From NCBI GenBank assembly GCA_002396385.1, contig DGTD01000021.1:1-25139 (forward strand): DNA of 25,139 nt, read 5' to 3'. This DNA is from Bacteroidales bacterium UBA4345. GTDB taxonomy: Bacteria; Bacteroidota; Bacteroidia; Bacteroidales; Paludibacteraceae. The notes under the pieces were generated by a model that saw nothing but the letters and a program-made list of their open reading frames with translations, ran no database searches and was not told where the DNA came from. The position numbers and the translations under genes are program-made. Shown here in pieces: positions 7,419 to 15,243 of this stretch. Numbering within the stretch: the stretch's first letter is position 1; the number at the start of each line of letters is the position of its first letter.

Positions 7419-7448
7419 TAAAGATAGGAAATAGTAGCGAAAGGACAA
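7419..7448 (-). promoter_or_regulatory. Putative promoter of the CAP lipoprotein gene
   Basis: On the minus strand TTG (7446-7448) and TATCTTTA (7419-7426, one mismatch to TAnnTTTG) are 19 nt apart. The box ends 32 nt before the ATG at 7386. Confidence 0.45.
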
Positions 7449-7478
7449 CCAACCGACCCGAAAAAATGTAGGAATTGG

Positions 7479-7486
7479 TAACTTTG
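7479..7486 (+). promoter_or_regulatory. queE: Putative -7 box of queE
   Basis: TAACTTTG matches TAnnTTTG exactly, 23 nt before the ATG. A GAAGGAG purine run at 7501-7507 directly precedes the start, one of few Shine-Dalgarno-like sites in the window. Confidence 0.55.
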
Positions 7487-7509
7487 CGCTATAATAAAAA
7501 GAAGGAGAG

Positions 7510-8049
7510 ATGCGAAGAATTAACGAGATATTCTACTCACTGCAGGGCGAAGGCCGCTTTACGGGAACCGCCGCCGTCTTCATCCGCTTTTCAGGGTGCA
7601 ACCTGAAGTGCAGTTTCTGCGACACCCAACATGAGGAGGGGAAGCAGATGAGCGACGACGAGATAATTGCCGAAGCAGCACAGTACCCTACCCGGCACGT
7701 AGTACTGACAGGTGGAGAGCCATCGTTATGGATAAACGAAGCGTTTGTAGACAGGTTGAAAGCAGCAGGATTCTTCGTACAGATAGAGACGAACGGAACC
7801 CATCCGCTACCAACCAATATAGACTGGGTGACCTTCAGTCCCAAAAAAGACTGGATACTAACTAACAGCAACGAGTTGAAAATCGTTTACCAAGGGCAGG
7901 ACCTTAGCCTGTGGGACCACTTCGACTGCGAATACAAGTACCTGCAGCCCTGCAGTTGCACCAACACCAACGAGGTGGTTGAATATATAAAGCAGCACCC
8001 CGAATGGAGGTTGAGCGTACAATTGCACAAACTGATACAGATACCATAA
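7510..8049 (+). CDS. queE: 7-carboxy-7-deazaguanine synthase (radical SAM), queuosine precursor pathway
   Basis: The 179-residue protein opens MRRINEIFYSLQGEGRFTG, typical of QueE, and has the radical SAM cluster motif C30-x3-C34-x2-C37 in CNLKCSFCDT, followed by GGEP at 68-71 and an ETNGT segment. QueE rearranges 6-carboxy-tetrahydropterin to 7-carboxy-7-deazaguanine with S-adenosylmethionine and Mg2+, feeding preQ0 and then queuosine in tRNA wobble positions. Length is normal for the short Bacteroidetes form. No queC or queD is next to it here. It has its own -7 box and Shine-Dalgarno-like site, and the genes on both sides are unrelated, so it is probably transcribed alone. Confidence 0.94.
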   Translation: MRRINEIFYSLQGEGRFTGTAAVFIRFSGCNLKCSFCDTQHEEGKQMSDDEIIAEAAQYPTRHVVLTGGEPSLWINEAFVDRLKAAGFFVQIETNGTHPLPTNIDWVTFSPKKDWILTNSNELKIVYQGQDLSLWDHFDCEYKYLQPCSCTNTNEVVEYIKQHPEWRLSVQLHKLIQIP

Positions 8050-8086
8050 CACAAACACAGACTCGGGCACTAACGCGAAGACGTTA

Positions 8087-8106
8087 TTCTCGTTCATGAA
8101 CGAGAA
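8087..8106. promoter_or_regulatory. Perfect 20-bp palindrome, possible regulator binding site
   Basis: TTCTCGTTCA (8087-8096) is directly followed by its exact reverse complement TGAACGAGAA (8097-8106). There is no loop and no T tract, which fits a dimeric protein's operator better than a terminator. It lies 38 nt after queE and ~80 nt upstream of a TATTTTTG box. Confidence 0.4.
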
Positions 8107-8187
8107 CGGCTCAGCCCATTGTTTCGTCAAAATTATCAGCCACACGGTATTTCCACTGAAATTGAAGATGTATCTCGTTTTTTCACT

Positions 8188-8195
8188 TATTTTTG
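8188..8195 (+). promoter_or_regulatory. Putative -7 box of the FISUMP lipoprotein gene
   Basis: TATTTTTG matches TAnnTTTG exactly, 63 nt before the ATG at 8259. A second imperfect box, TAACTTTC (8246-8253), is only 5 nt before the ATG. Confidence 0.4.
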
Positions 8196-8258
8196 TTACA
8201 ACACAGAAACAGGATGATAATCATCAATAAAAACGAAAAACGGTGTAACTTTCCGACT

Positions 8259-10085
8259 ATGAACACACATTATATTTTCTATACACTTGCAGTCACACTG
8301 TGCACAACAGCCTGCAAGACGAGCATCGACCACGACTATGTAGACCTCGGTTTGCCAAGTGGCACATTGTGGGCAACTTATAATGTGGGAGCCTCAGCAC
8401 CCACAGAGGCTGGCGACCTTTTCGCTTGGGGCGAAACAGAACCCAAATGTACCTACTATTGGGCAGACTATTGTTTGAGTAGCGACGAAAATCACATGAA
8501 AAAGTACTGTTTAAACCCAAAAGAGGGGAAAGTTGACAGTTTAACAGTGCTCGCTGAAGACGATGACGCAGCCACCGCAAACTGGGGAAAAGACTGGCGG
8601 ATGCCGTCGGCAGAAGAAATGGCGGAACTGATAAAAGGATGTGCATGGAAATGGACCAACAACTACGCGGGTTGGGGATTGAGCGGCATGGTTGGAACAT
8701 CGTTATATAACAAGAAACAGATTTTCCTGCCTGCCACAGAAATGCGAAAAGGCAAATACGACGGTAAAGATATCTATGTAGCTTACCACCTAAACGCTGA
8801 AACAATAAAAGATTACAAAGCCATTTTAAACACAGGACATTATTTTTCAAGGAATTTATATCCATTTCATTCCACATATGGTGTATCGATGAATTTCGAA
8901 AAAGGCCGCTCCCCCTATATAGCGGAGGAAGAGAGAATGATGGGATGCAACATACGCGCGGTGCGCTGCAAGAAGGTAAACATTGAGAAAAAGGAATGTA
9001 ATACATTCTTTAAAGACACGACAGCACTTGCGGCAGAAAACGTAGCCGACTTTAATGTAGTAGGCAATTACGAAAAGCAGTCACTCACCATATCCGGTTA
9101 CTTTAACTGCAAAACCGACTGGACCTATAATTACATCGACACACTCGTTTACGATAGTGTGCTGTATATGATGGTCAGGGGAACGGACACACAAAAACAC
9201 AAGACTGGTTCGCCACACAAGAGCGCCTATTTCAAGAAAGAATATAAAATCACACCAGGGATTAAACGAGTTGTATTTGGGCCAACCCTTGAAACAATAT
9301 GGCAACGTACTTACCCTAATTATAACTATAAACTCAATGGCACTCCGGTTGCCAAAATGATCCGTATTGTAGAATCGACAGATTTATGTCCACAATATAC
9401 CGCAACTTTCTACGGTATTAAAACAGCAGACGAAAAAAGGGGAGAGCGGTGTCGCGATACCAGTGCGTTTTCGTCGCTTATACCTTCAGGCTACATCTAT
9501 AACGGCATTTTTTCGACATGCGACGTGAACAAAGACGGCAAGACAGACTATTTGCTCAACCTGGAAGGACCTTATGAGCAAGGCAGTTATCCAAAAGATA
9601 AAGAGGAGGATGGAGGTTACGACAGACCGTTTCATGCGAATAGGGGCATTATGCTCGTAATCAACGAAGGAGACACTTCATACGTATCAGACATCTGGAA
9701 CTCGGGGTGTCTCTCTCCAGTCGACGAAGACGGGGGAGTGTATTATGCCCCAGAACTTTCGGTAGATGGGAACAAAGACACATTGAAAATTCATTATTCA
9801 CATGGCCGGTACGGCTGTTGGGGTTTCGAGTTTGTGTATAGAGACGGAGATTACCAACTAACAGAAAGCGAAGAAAACAGTTCTGATGGTCCCATTTTAG
9901 TATGGTGGAAATGTATAGATTTAGAGAATGGATATGAGAGGGTTCAAGAATTAAAGACTTCGTTCCCTTATAAAGAAGTCCACGACCTAAAGGAAGAACC
10001 AAGTGACGAAAGTTACAACTCCACCATATTTGCGATAAAGCGGCACGGTAAATACACATTGACGAACATGCGATCTTTCTTTTAA
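8259..10085 (+). CDS. FISUMP-domain lipoprotein with an additional C-terminal domain
   Basis: The ATG at 8259 gives a 608-residue product with a lipoprotein signal MNTHYIFYTLAVTLCTTAC (Cys19); an earlier TTG would put a poor leader in front and is rejected. Residues ~25-235 match the FISUMP (Fibrobacter succinogenes major paralogous) domain as seen in Bacteroidales: DYVDLGLPSGTLWATYNVGA, FAWGETEPK, DWRMPSAEEM, then GCNIRAVR. The second half is different: it has a DVNKDGKTD calcium-loop-like motif near the middle and an HGRYGCWGFEFVYRDGDYQL segment of a type I associate, from memory, with uncharacterised Bacteroides proteins. FISUMP proteins are surface or exported; molecular function is unknown. 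A strong terminator follows at 10215. Confidence 0.8.
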   Translation: MNTHYIFYTLAVTLCTTACKTSIDHDYVDLGLPSGTLWATYNVGASAPTEAGDLFAWGETEPKCTYYWADYCLSSDENHMKKYCLNPKEGKVDSLTVLAEDDDAATANWGKDWRMPSAEEMAELIKGCAWKWTNNYAGWGLSGMVGTSLYNKKQIFLPATEMRKGKYDGKDIYVAYHLNAETIKDYKAILNTGHYFSRNLYPFHSTYGVSMNFEKGRSPYIAEEERMMGCNIRAVRCKKVNIEKKECNTFFKDTTALAAENVADFNVVGNYEKQSLTISGYFNCKTDWTYNYIDTLVYDSVLYMMVRGTDTQKHKTGSPHKSAYFKKEYKITPGIKRVVFGPTLETIWQRTYPNYNYKLNGTPVAKMIRIVESTDLCPQYTATFYGIKTADEKRGERCRDTSAFSSLIPSGYIYNGIFSTCDVNKDGKTDYLLNLEGPYEQGSYPKDKEEDGGYDRPFHANRGIMLVINEGDTSYVSDIWNSGCLSPVDEDGGVYYAPELSVDGNKDTLKIHYSHGRYGCWGFEFVYRDGDYQLTESEENSSDGPILVWWKCIDLENGYERVQELKTSFPYKEVHDLKEEPSDESYNSTIFAIKRHGKYTLTNMRSFF

Positions 10086-10214
10086 CGTATACGACATGTA
10101 CGATTGACACGCCAGACGGACTATAAGGCTCCATAAAGTAAAACGTTTATATTTTGCATACATAGCATCACCGCAAAACCGATAAAACGGTAACGTCAAT
10201 CACCGCAAATAGAG

Positions 10215-10257
10215 CAAAGGTCCTTGTGCAGAAAGTTACAAGGACCTTTGTTATTTT
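10215..10257 (+). terminator. Rho-independent terminator after the FISUMP gene
   Basis: A perfect 13-bp stem CAAAGGTCCTTGT (10215-10227) with ACAAGGACCTTTG (10238-10250), 10-nt loop, followed by TTATTTTAT. It lies 129 nt after the stop; nothing else was recognised in that stretch. Confidence 0.88.
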
Positions 10258-10372
10258 ATAGCGGCAAAAATATCGTTATTTCTGTTTTTTTGCTTATTTT
10301 AGGGTTTGGATAGAAAGATTTTTCTGGATACCACATCAAAATAAACTATAGTTTAAGAAAAACGGTTCTGAT

Positions 10373-12343
10373 ATGATAAGAGCATATACCCTACTACTGG
10401 TTTTGGCAACCCTGCTGGTCGCCGACCTGAAAGCCGCATCTGCCAACGAGTTGGAGATAGGCAATGGGTTGGTGGCAATAGAGGAACACCGGTACGACGA
10501 CGCCTTCAAATACTTCACCAACTTTCTGAACGACAATTCGGGCAACCAAGTGGGCCTGTTTTACCGGTCTATTGCCGCTTTAGGCATAGGCGACAAGGCA
10601 ACCGCCCTGGCCGACATAAACAAAGCCATGAACGCCAAAGCCGGCATTATGAAGAAGAAAGAGATAAAGAAAGACGAACTGCTGGTACAGCGCGGTTTGG
10701 TCTACTTATCGATGGGGCAAGACAACGCTGCCATTACCGACTTCAGTCTGGCTCTTGTTGTGAATCCGCAAAACGTGAATGCCTACGTGAGCAGAGGCAA
10801 GGCACAAGCCCTAAAAAAGGATTTAGACGCATCGGACAACGACTACAAACAGGCACTGGCGCTTGAAGAGACCAACCTCCAAGCCAATCTGGGTCTGGCC
10901 GAGAACATGACCAGCCGCAGCGACTACAACGGAGCCATCGGCCTGTTATCGAAACTGAACACCCTCTACCCCAAGAACAACGCCATCTACACCCAGCGGG
11001 GCGATGCCTACCAGATAATGGGGAAGTATAAAGAAGCCTTCGACGATGCGATGGAGCAGATAAGTTTCCAGGAAGACTACACCAAAAGTATGCCGCTACT
11101 AAGCGCCCGCGCCATACAGTGCGACACCTACTCGCTGCCTAAAATAAGCCAAAAAGTCACATCGGGAGAGAATTTGGACCTATGGTTGCAGGTTAGGGCG
11201 CACATCTACTCACAACTGGACCGATACGACGAGGCCATAGCCGACTACAACAAACTGGAAGAGACACTGGGCGAGGAATTCGCCCCCGTATGCGCCAGCC
11301 GTGGCAACTGCTACCGCAGCAAAGGCGACTACGCAAAAGCCTGTGAAGAATATAAGAAAGCCATCTATTTGGAAGAGAACGCCGACGCTTACGCCAATTG
11401 GAGCGCCGTAAAATATAACGAGGGGAAGCTAGACAGCGCGCTGGTTCTGGTAAACAAAGCCGTTAACACCGACCCGACCAACGCAACTTACTACTACCTG
11501 CGAGGCCGCATACGCGAGGCGCAGAAAAACAGCGACCAGGCACAACGCGACTATGAGATGGGGCTACAAGTCGACCGTAAAAACAGCGACCTGCTTTATG
11601 CGCACGGCGCACTGCTGGCCGAGCGCAAAAAAAACGGAGCCAACGACTTCCAAAACATCTGCGACAACGAGAAACTGCCGCTACCCGCCCATAACCGCAA
11701 ACCGCTGGCCCTGCACCAACAAGGCAGGAACACCGAGGCGGTTGAATGGCAAAACAAAGTGTTGGCCAAGTTTCCAACCGCCGCCAACTATTACGACGCC
11801 GGCCTGCTCTATGCCAGCATGGATATGCAACCCAAAGCCGTCGAGATGCTCGACAAGGCATTTAACCAAGGCTTCAGCGATTTCGGGAAACTGAAATACG
11901 AACGCGAGTTGAAAAACCTCGGCACCACCCCGGAATACGCGGCACTGCTGAAAAAATGGGCTGTGGCCGATGCCAAACCCAACCGTAAGCCAGCCAGCAC
12001 AAAGACCGACACCACAAAGAACGACCTGCCGGTAATACCATGCACAGTAGACGGTATGATGCTGACCTTCACGACCAATAGCGACACGGCAAAAATCTTC
12101 ACCATTTCAATAATGGATGTCCAGATGCTGCTGAAGTATGGCTATATGCAAAAAAACGACGTCGTGTCGCAACGCGACAAAGACAAACTCGACATAATGG
12201 GTATAGAGCCTGGTTCGGAAGTGGTGTTGCGCACCTTCAAATGGGGAAACAAGACACTGAGAAACGTGACAGCCACCATTGTGGAAGACCCGCTTGCCCC
12301 AATATTGCTGACACAAGGCATGCTGAATGAAATAGACAAATAA
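10373..12343 (+). CDS. Exported TPR-repeat protein with degenerate retropepsin-like C-terminal domain
   Basis: The 656-residue product has a signal peptide (MIRAYTLLLVLATLLVADLKAAS) and then many tetratricopeptide repeats covering about residues 30-520, e.g. GLVYLSMGQDNAAITDFSLALVVNP and GNCYRSKGDYAKACEEYKKAIYL. After a Lys/Thr-rich linker (about 530-550), residues ~551-656 line up by eye with bacterial clan AA (retropepsin-like) aspartyl protease domains: IPCTVDGMMLTF, then TISIMDVQMLLKYGYM, and a closing APILLTQGMLNEIDK where active members have APLLLGQS. The expected DTG is D571-T572-A573 with one residue fewer before TIS, so proteolysis is doubtful. It is first in a tight run with the SPFH, pncA and pncB genes (17 nt to the next start). 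Confidence 0.85.
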   Translation: MIRAYTLLLVLATLLVADLKAASANELEIGNGLVAIEEHRYDDAFKYFTNFLNDNSGNQVGLFYRSIAALGIGDKATALADINKAMNAKAGIMKKKEIKKDELLVQRGLVYLSMGQDNAAITDFSLALVVNPQNVNAYVSRGKAQALKKDLDASDNDYKQALALEETNLQANLGLAENMTSRSDYNGAIGLLSKLNTLYPKNNAIYTQRGDAYQIMGKYKEAFDDAMEQISFQEDYTKSMPLLSARAIQCDTYSLPKISQKVTSGENLDLWLQVRAHIYSQLDRYDEAIADYNKLEETLGEEFAPVCASRGNCYRSKGDYAKACEEYKKAIYLEENADAYANWSAVKYNEGKLDSALVLVNKAVNTDPTNATYYYLRGRIREAQKNSDQAQRDYEMGLQVDRKNSDLLYAHGALLAERKKNGANDFQNICDNEKLPLPAHNRKPLALHQQGRNTEAVEWQNKVLAKFPTAANYYDAGLLYASMDMQPKAVEMLDKAFNQGFSDFGKLKYERELKNLGTTPEYAALLKKWAVADAKPNRKPASTKTDTTKNDLPVIPCTVDGMMLTFTTNSDTAKIFTISIMDVQMLLKYGYMQKNDVVSQRDKDKLDIMGIEPGSEVVLRTFKWGNKTLRNVTATIVEDPLAPILLTQGMLNEIDK

Positions 12344-12360
12344 CAACTAAATAATAAAAT

Positions 12361-13185
12361 ATGAGAAAAATCTTTTCCTACGCCATCGGAGCTATCGCTA
12401 TGGCGGCAACATTGAATTCATGTACAGTAGCCACCCCCGACGCCGACCAAGAAGGCGTATGGGTAAAAAAACCATGGTTCTTCGGCCATGGAGGCGTTGA
12501 CGAGACACCAGCCAGCACCGGTTTGAGTTATGGTGCATTTTCGTCGGAAGTTATCTATTTTACCATTACACCAGTACGATACGACGAGCAGTTCGACGAC
12601 ATTTTCTCGAACGACAACACCCCACTCGACTTCAACACCTACATCAACATACAGATTGAGAAGGGGAAAGCCCCAATCTTGCTCCAAAACTACGGCGAGA
12701 ACTGGTACCTTCACAACATACAGGTATACTACCGCAACAAGACCCGCGAATATGTTTCGATGTACTCACCGTTCGACCTGATCAGTAACCGCGAGGTACT
12801 GAACAAGATAGACGACCAGCTGATTAACGACATGCGCAAATACGTGGCTAGTCTGAGCAAAGAGAAGGAATTCCCTATCATCATCAAATCTGTCACCACC
12901 GGCGCAGCCCGTCCGAACAAGGACCAACTGACCGAAATGAACAGGACCGCCAGCTTCATTCAAGCAAAACGAAGCGAGGAACAGAAGACCATTGCCGAGA
13001 AAGCGAGAGCCGAATCGGAAAGACAGCGCGCTATAGCCGACAAAGCCTATATGGCAGAAATGAACCTCTCGGCCGACCAGTATATCCAACTAAAGGCATG
13101 GGAAATCATCGAGAAAAAGAACGGAGCGAACATCGACGTGTTATTCGATGGTTCAGCCAACAAAATGTGGAATGTAAGAAGATAA
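12361..13185 (+). CDS. SPFH/Band 7 (prohibitin-like) domain lipoprotein
   Basis: The 274-residue product starts MRKIFSYAIGAIAMAATLNSC, a lipoprotein signal with Cys21. The rest fits an SPFH/Band 7 domain: a beta-rich first part (EGVWVKKPWFFGHGGVDE, RYDEQFDDIFSNDNTPLDFNTYINIQI), the SNREVLNKIDDQLINDMRKYV helix, IKSVTTGAARP, and a helical, charged segment (about 185-235) typical of the coiled coil after SPFH domains. SPFH proteins oligomerise on membranes and organise proteases, ion channels or lipid domains. Here a lipid anchor replaces the usual N-terminal membrane helix, so it should face the periplasm or sit on the outer membrane. It is 17 nt after the TPR gene and 6 nt before pncA. Confidence 0.86.
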   Translation: MRKIFSYAIGAIAMAATLNSCTVATPDADQEGVWVKKPWFFGHGGVDETPASTGLSYGAFSSEVIYFTITPVRYDEQFDDIFSNDNTPLDFNTYINIQIEKGKAPILLQNYGENWYLHNIQVYYRNKTREYVSMYSPFDLISNREVLNKIDDQLINDMRKYVASLSKEKEFPIIIKSVTTGAARPNKDQLTEMNRTASFIQAKRSEEQKTIAEKARAESERQRAIADKAYMAEMNLSADQYIQLKAWEIIEKKNGANIDVLFDGSANKMWNVRR

Positions 13186-13191
13186 GGAAAA

Positions 13192-13740
13192 ATGAAAAAG
13201 TTACTATTGATAGTTGACCCACAGATAGACTTCATTAGCGGCAGCCTGTCAGTTGGCGGAGCCGACGAGGCAATGAAAAAGTTAGGAGAATACATCGGCC
13301 AGCACGATGGCGAATACGTACTGAAAGTAGTGACCACCGACTGGCACCCTTACCACCATTGCTCGTTCAAGGATCAGGGAGGTCCATGGCCCGCACACTG
13401 CGTTCAGAACACCATAGGCGCAGCCATCAGCGAACACCTGGTAGCACCACTTAACGAGACCAAAGGCGACTTTTGCGTACTGCGCAAAGGCGATAACGAG
13501 GCGACAGAGGAATACTCCATTTTCAAGAACAGCTACTCGAAAATCATGCTCGGGCAGATGATAAAGGATATGGACCAGGTAGATGTTTGCGGCATAGCCG
13601 GCGACATTTGCGTACTGAACACCCTGAAAGACGGGATAGCCCTCTACGGCAAGGAGAAATTCAACGTGCTGACCGATTTCTGTCCGTCACTCGACGGAGG
13701 CAAAGCTCTAAGCGACTACCTAAAAGAACTTGGCAAGTAA
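13192..13740 (+). CDS. pncA: Nicotinamidase (isochorismatase fold)
   Basis: The 182-residue cytosolic protein has the cysteine hydrolase triad in order: D9 in LLIVDPQIDF, K99 in VLRKG, C140 in GIAGDICVLNT. Likely metal ligands D50, H52 and H55/H56 lie in TTDWHPYHHCSF, and WPAHCV (H69) follows. This pattern, with the downstream pncB, supports nicotinamidase, which deaminates nicotinamide to nicotinate in the Preiss-Handler salvage route; pyrazinamidase activity usually comes with it. It starts 6 nt after the SPFH gene and is followed 25 nt later by pncB. Confidence 0.9.
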   Translation: MKKLLLIVDPQIDFISGSLSVGGADEAMKKLGEYIGQHDGEYVLKVVTTDWHPYHHCSFKDQGGPWPAHCVQNTIGAAISEHLVAPLNETKGDFCVLRKGDNEATEEYSIFKNSYSKIMLGQMIKDMDQVDVCGIAGDICVLNTLKDGIALYGKEKFNVLTDFCPSLDGGKALSDYLKELGK

Positions 13741-13765
13741 GAATTTAAACACACAGAAAAAAAAT

Positions 13766-14971
13766 ATGAAACAGATTATCAAACATTTCACCGACGACGA
13801 CCTCTATAAATTCAGTATGTGTTGCGCAGTACTGGACAACTATCCACGTGCACAAGTGCAGTACGAGTTTGTAGACCGCAACAACACCGTATATCCGGCA
13901 GGCTTCGCCGAAGACCTGAAAGAGCAGATCAAGATGCTGGAATCGGTAGTCATCACCGAAGAGGAGATTGCCTTTATGAAGGCCAAATGCTACTATATGC
14001 CCCACTACTTCTACACCTACCTGAAAGGCTTCCGCTACAGCAGCCAGTGGGTGAAGGTAGCGCAAGACGCAGAAGGTCACCTCCATATATCGTTCGAAGG
14101 TAACTGGTGCGACACCATTTTGCTGGAAGTGAAAGTTTTAGCCATCATTTCAGAGCTATATTACATTAGAACTGGCCAAGACAAGACCTTCGACTACGAG
14201 GCCTACTACAAGAAGACCTACGAGAAAGGACGAAAATTGTTATCGGCTGGCTGCGTATTCAGCGATTTCGGCACACGCCGCCGTGCCTCGTTCGAGGCAC
14301 AAGACGTGGTTGTCCGCGCCATGAAGGACTGCGCCAACAGCCAACAGTGGCCGGGCAAGTTAGTCGGAACCAGCAACGTGTATCTTGCCATGAAATACGA
14401 CTTGACTCCCGTAGGTACCATGGCACACGAATTTATGTGCGCCACCGCTGCAATGTATGGTCCGCAAATGGCCAACTACATAGCCATGGACGCATGGAAG
14501 CACACGTTCAAGGGGGCACTTGGCACCTTCCTTTACGACACCTACGGCTGGGACAACTTCAGCCTGAACTTCTCGGAAGACTACGCCAACCTGTTTAAAG
14601 GAGTGCGCGTCGACAGCGGCGACAACAAAGAGCAGCTACACCTGATTGTAGAGAAGTACAAGAGTCTGGGCATTAATCCGAAGACCAAACAGGTCATTTT
14701 CAGCAATGCCCTCGATACCGACAGAGCCGTCGAACTGCAGAACTATGCAAAAGACTATGTGCTGCCATCATTCGGCATCGGCACCCACTTCACCAACGAT
14801 TTCGACGGCGTTAAACCTATGAACATCGTGATAAAACTGCTGGCCGCAAAAATCACCGAGAACTGGCCTTACTACTTCGACACCTGCAAGTTGAGCGAAG
14901 ACAAGGGCAAGCACACCGGCAAACCAGATGTAATTAAACGATTCATCGAGACCCTGCACTTTGTAGAGTAA
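13766..14971 (+). CDS. pncB: Nicotinate phosphoribosyltransferase
   Basis: From the ATG at 13766 the product is 401 residues, the same length as E. coli PncB. The MKQIIKHFTDDDLYKFSM opening, FSDFGTRRRASFEAQ (GTRRR 169-173), GTSN at 201-204, VGTMAHEF with H221 (the position of the autophosphorylated His in the family), GVRVDSGD and IFSNALD are all family signatures. The enzyme joins nicotinate and PRPP, with ATP hydrolysis, to make nicotinate mononucleotide for NAD. An earlier TTG at 13730 overlaps pncA and is rejected. Together with pncA it completes nicotinamide-to-NaMN salvage. A strong terminator follows. Confidence 0.95.
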   Translation: MKQIIKHFTDDDLYKFSMCCAVLDNYPRAQVQYEFVDRNNTVYPAGFAEDLKEQIKMLESVVITEEEIAFMKAKCYYMPHYFYTYLKGFRYSSQWVKVAQDAEGHLHISFEGNWCDTILLEVKVLAIISELYYIRTGQDKTFDYEAYYKKTYEKGRKLLSAGCVFSDFGTRRRASFEAQDVVVRAMKDCANSQQWPGKLVGTSNVYLAMKYDLTPVGTMAHEFMCATAAMYGPQMANYIAMDAWKHTFKGALGTFLYDTYGWDNFSLNFSEDYANLFKGVRVDSGDNKEQLHLIVEKYKSLGINPKTKQVIFSNALDTDRAVELQNYAKDYVLPSFGIGTHFTNDFDGVKPMNIVIKLLAAKITENWPYYFDTCKLSEDKGKHTGKPDVIKRFIETLHFVE

Positions 14972-14989
14972 GTAACAGAAATGACACAA

Positions 14990-15036
14990 GACGATAAAAG
15001 CGGAGAATTTCAAGTTCTCCGCTTTTGTCGTCTTTA
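14990..15036 (+). terminator. Rho-independent terminator closing the TPR-SPFH-pncA-pncB run
   Basis: A 12-bp perfect stem (14996-15007 with 15015-15026) extends through a T-G wobble to about 18 bp (14990 to 15032) around a 7-nt loop. It starts 18 nt after the pncB stop. Confidence 0.9.
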
Positions 15037-15231
15037 AGAGTTTTGTAACAGAGGACTTCCAAAAGACATTACCCCCCCAACGCAATGCACAGTTAAAACA
15101 GTAACTCGGTAGATTAGGAGAGTTTAAACAAGCATAAAACTCCATAGCAGTGACTTGTCGAGATGAAAAGAGGAGAAGACGAACAATGAAAAAATAAAAA
15201 GAAATATAACGAACCGGTATCTTATTTTTTG

Positions 15232-15239
15232 TAAATTTG
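15232..15239 (+). promoter_or_regulatory. Putative -7 box of the metal cassette, very close to the start codon
   Basis: TAAATTTG matches TAnnTTTG exactly and ends 4 nt before the ATG at 15244. If used, the mRNA would be leaderless or nearly so. No TTTG element sits 19 nt upstream. The region 15037-15231 holds no gene; a run of seven C at about 15070-15076 is the only other feature seen. Confidence 0.45.
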
Positions 15240-15243
15240 TAGC

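Noticed and set aside
8293..9006. Minus-strand open frame opposite the FISUMP gene
   Set aside because: Cys/Pro/Ser-rich with no motif, overlapping a well-supported lipoprotein gene.
15070..15076. Run of seven C as a phase-variation tract
   Set aside because: It lies in an intergenic stretch far from a start codon or promoter box, so no clear switching effect can be argued.
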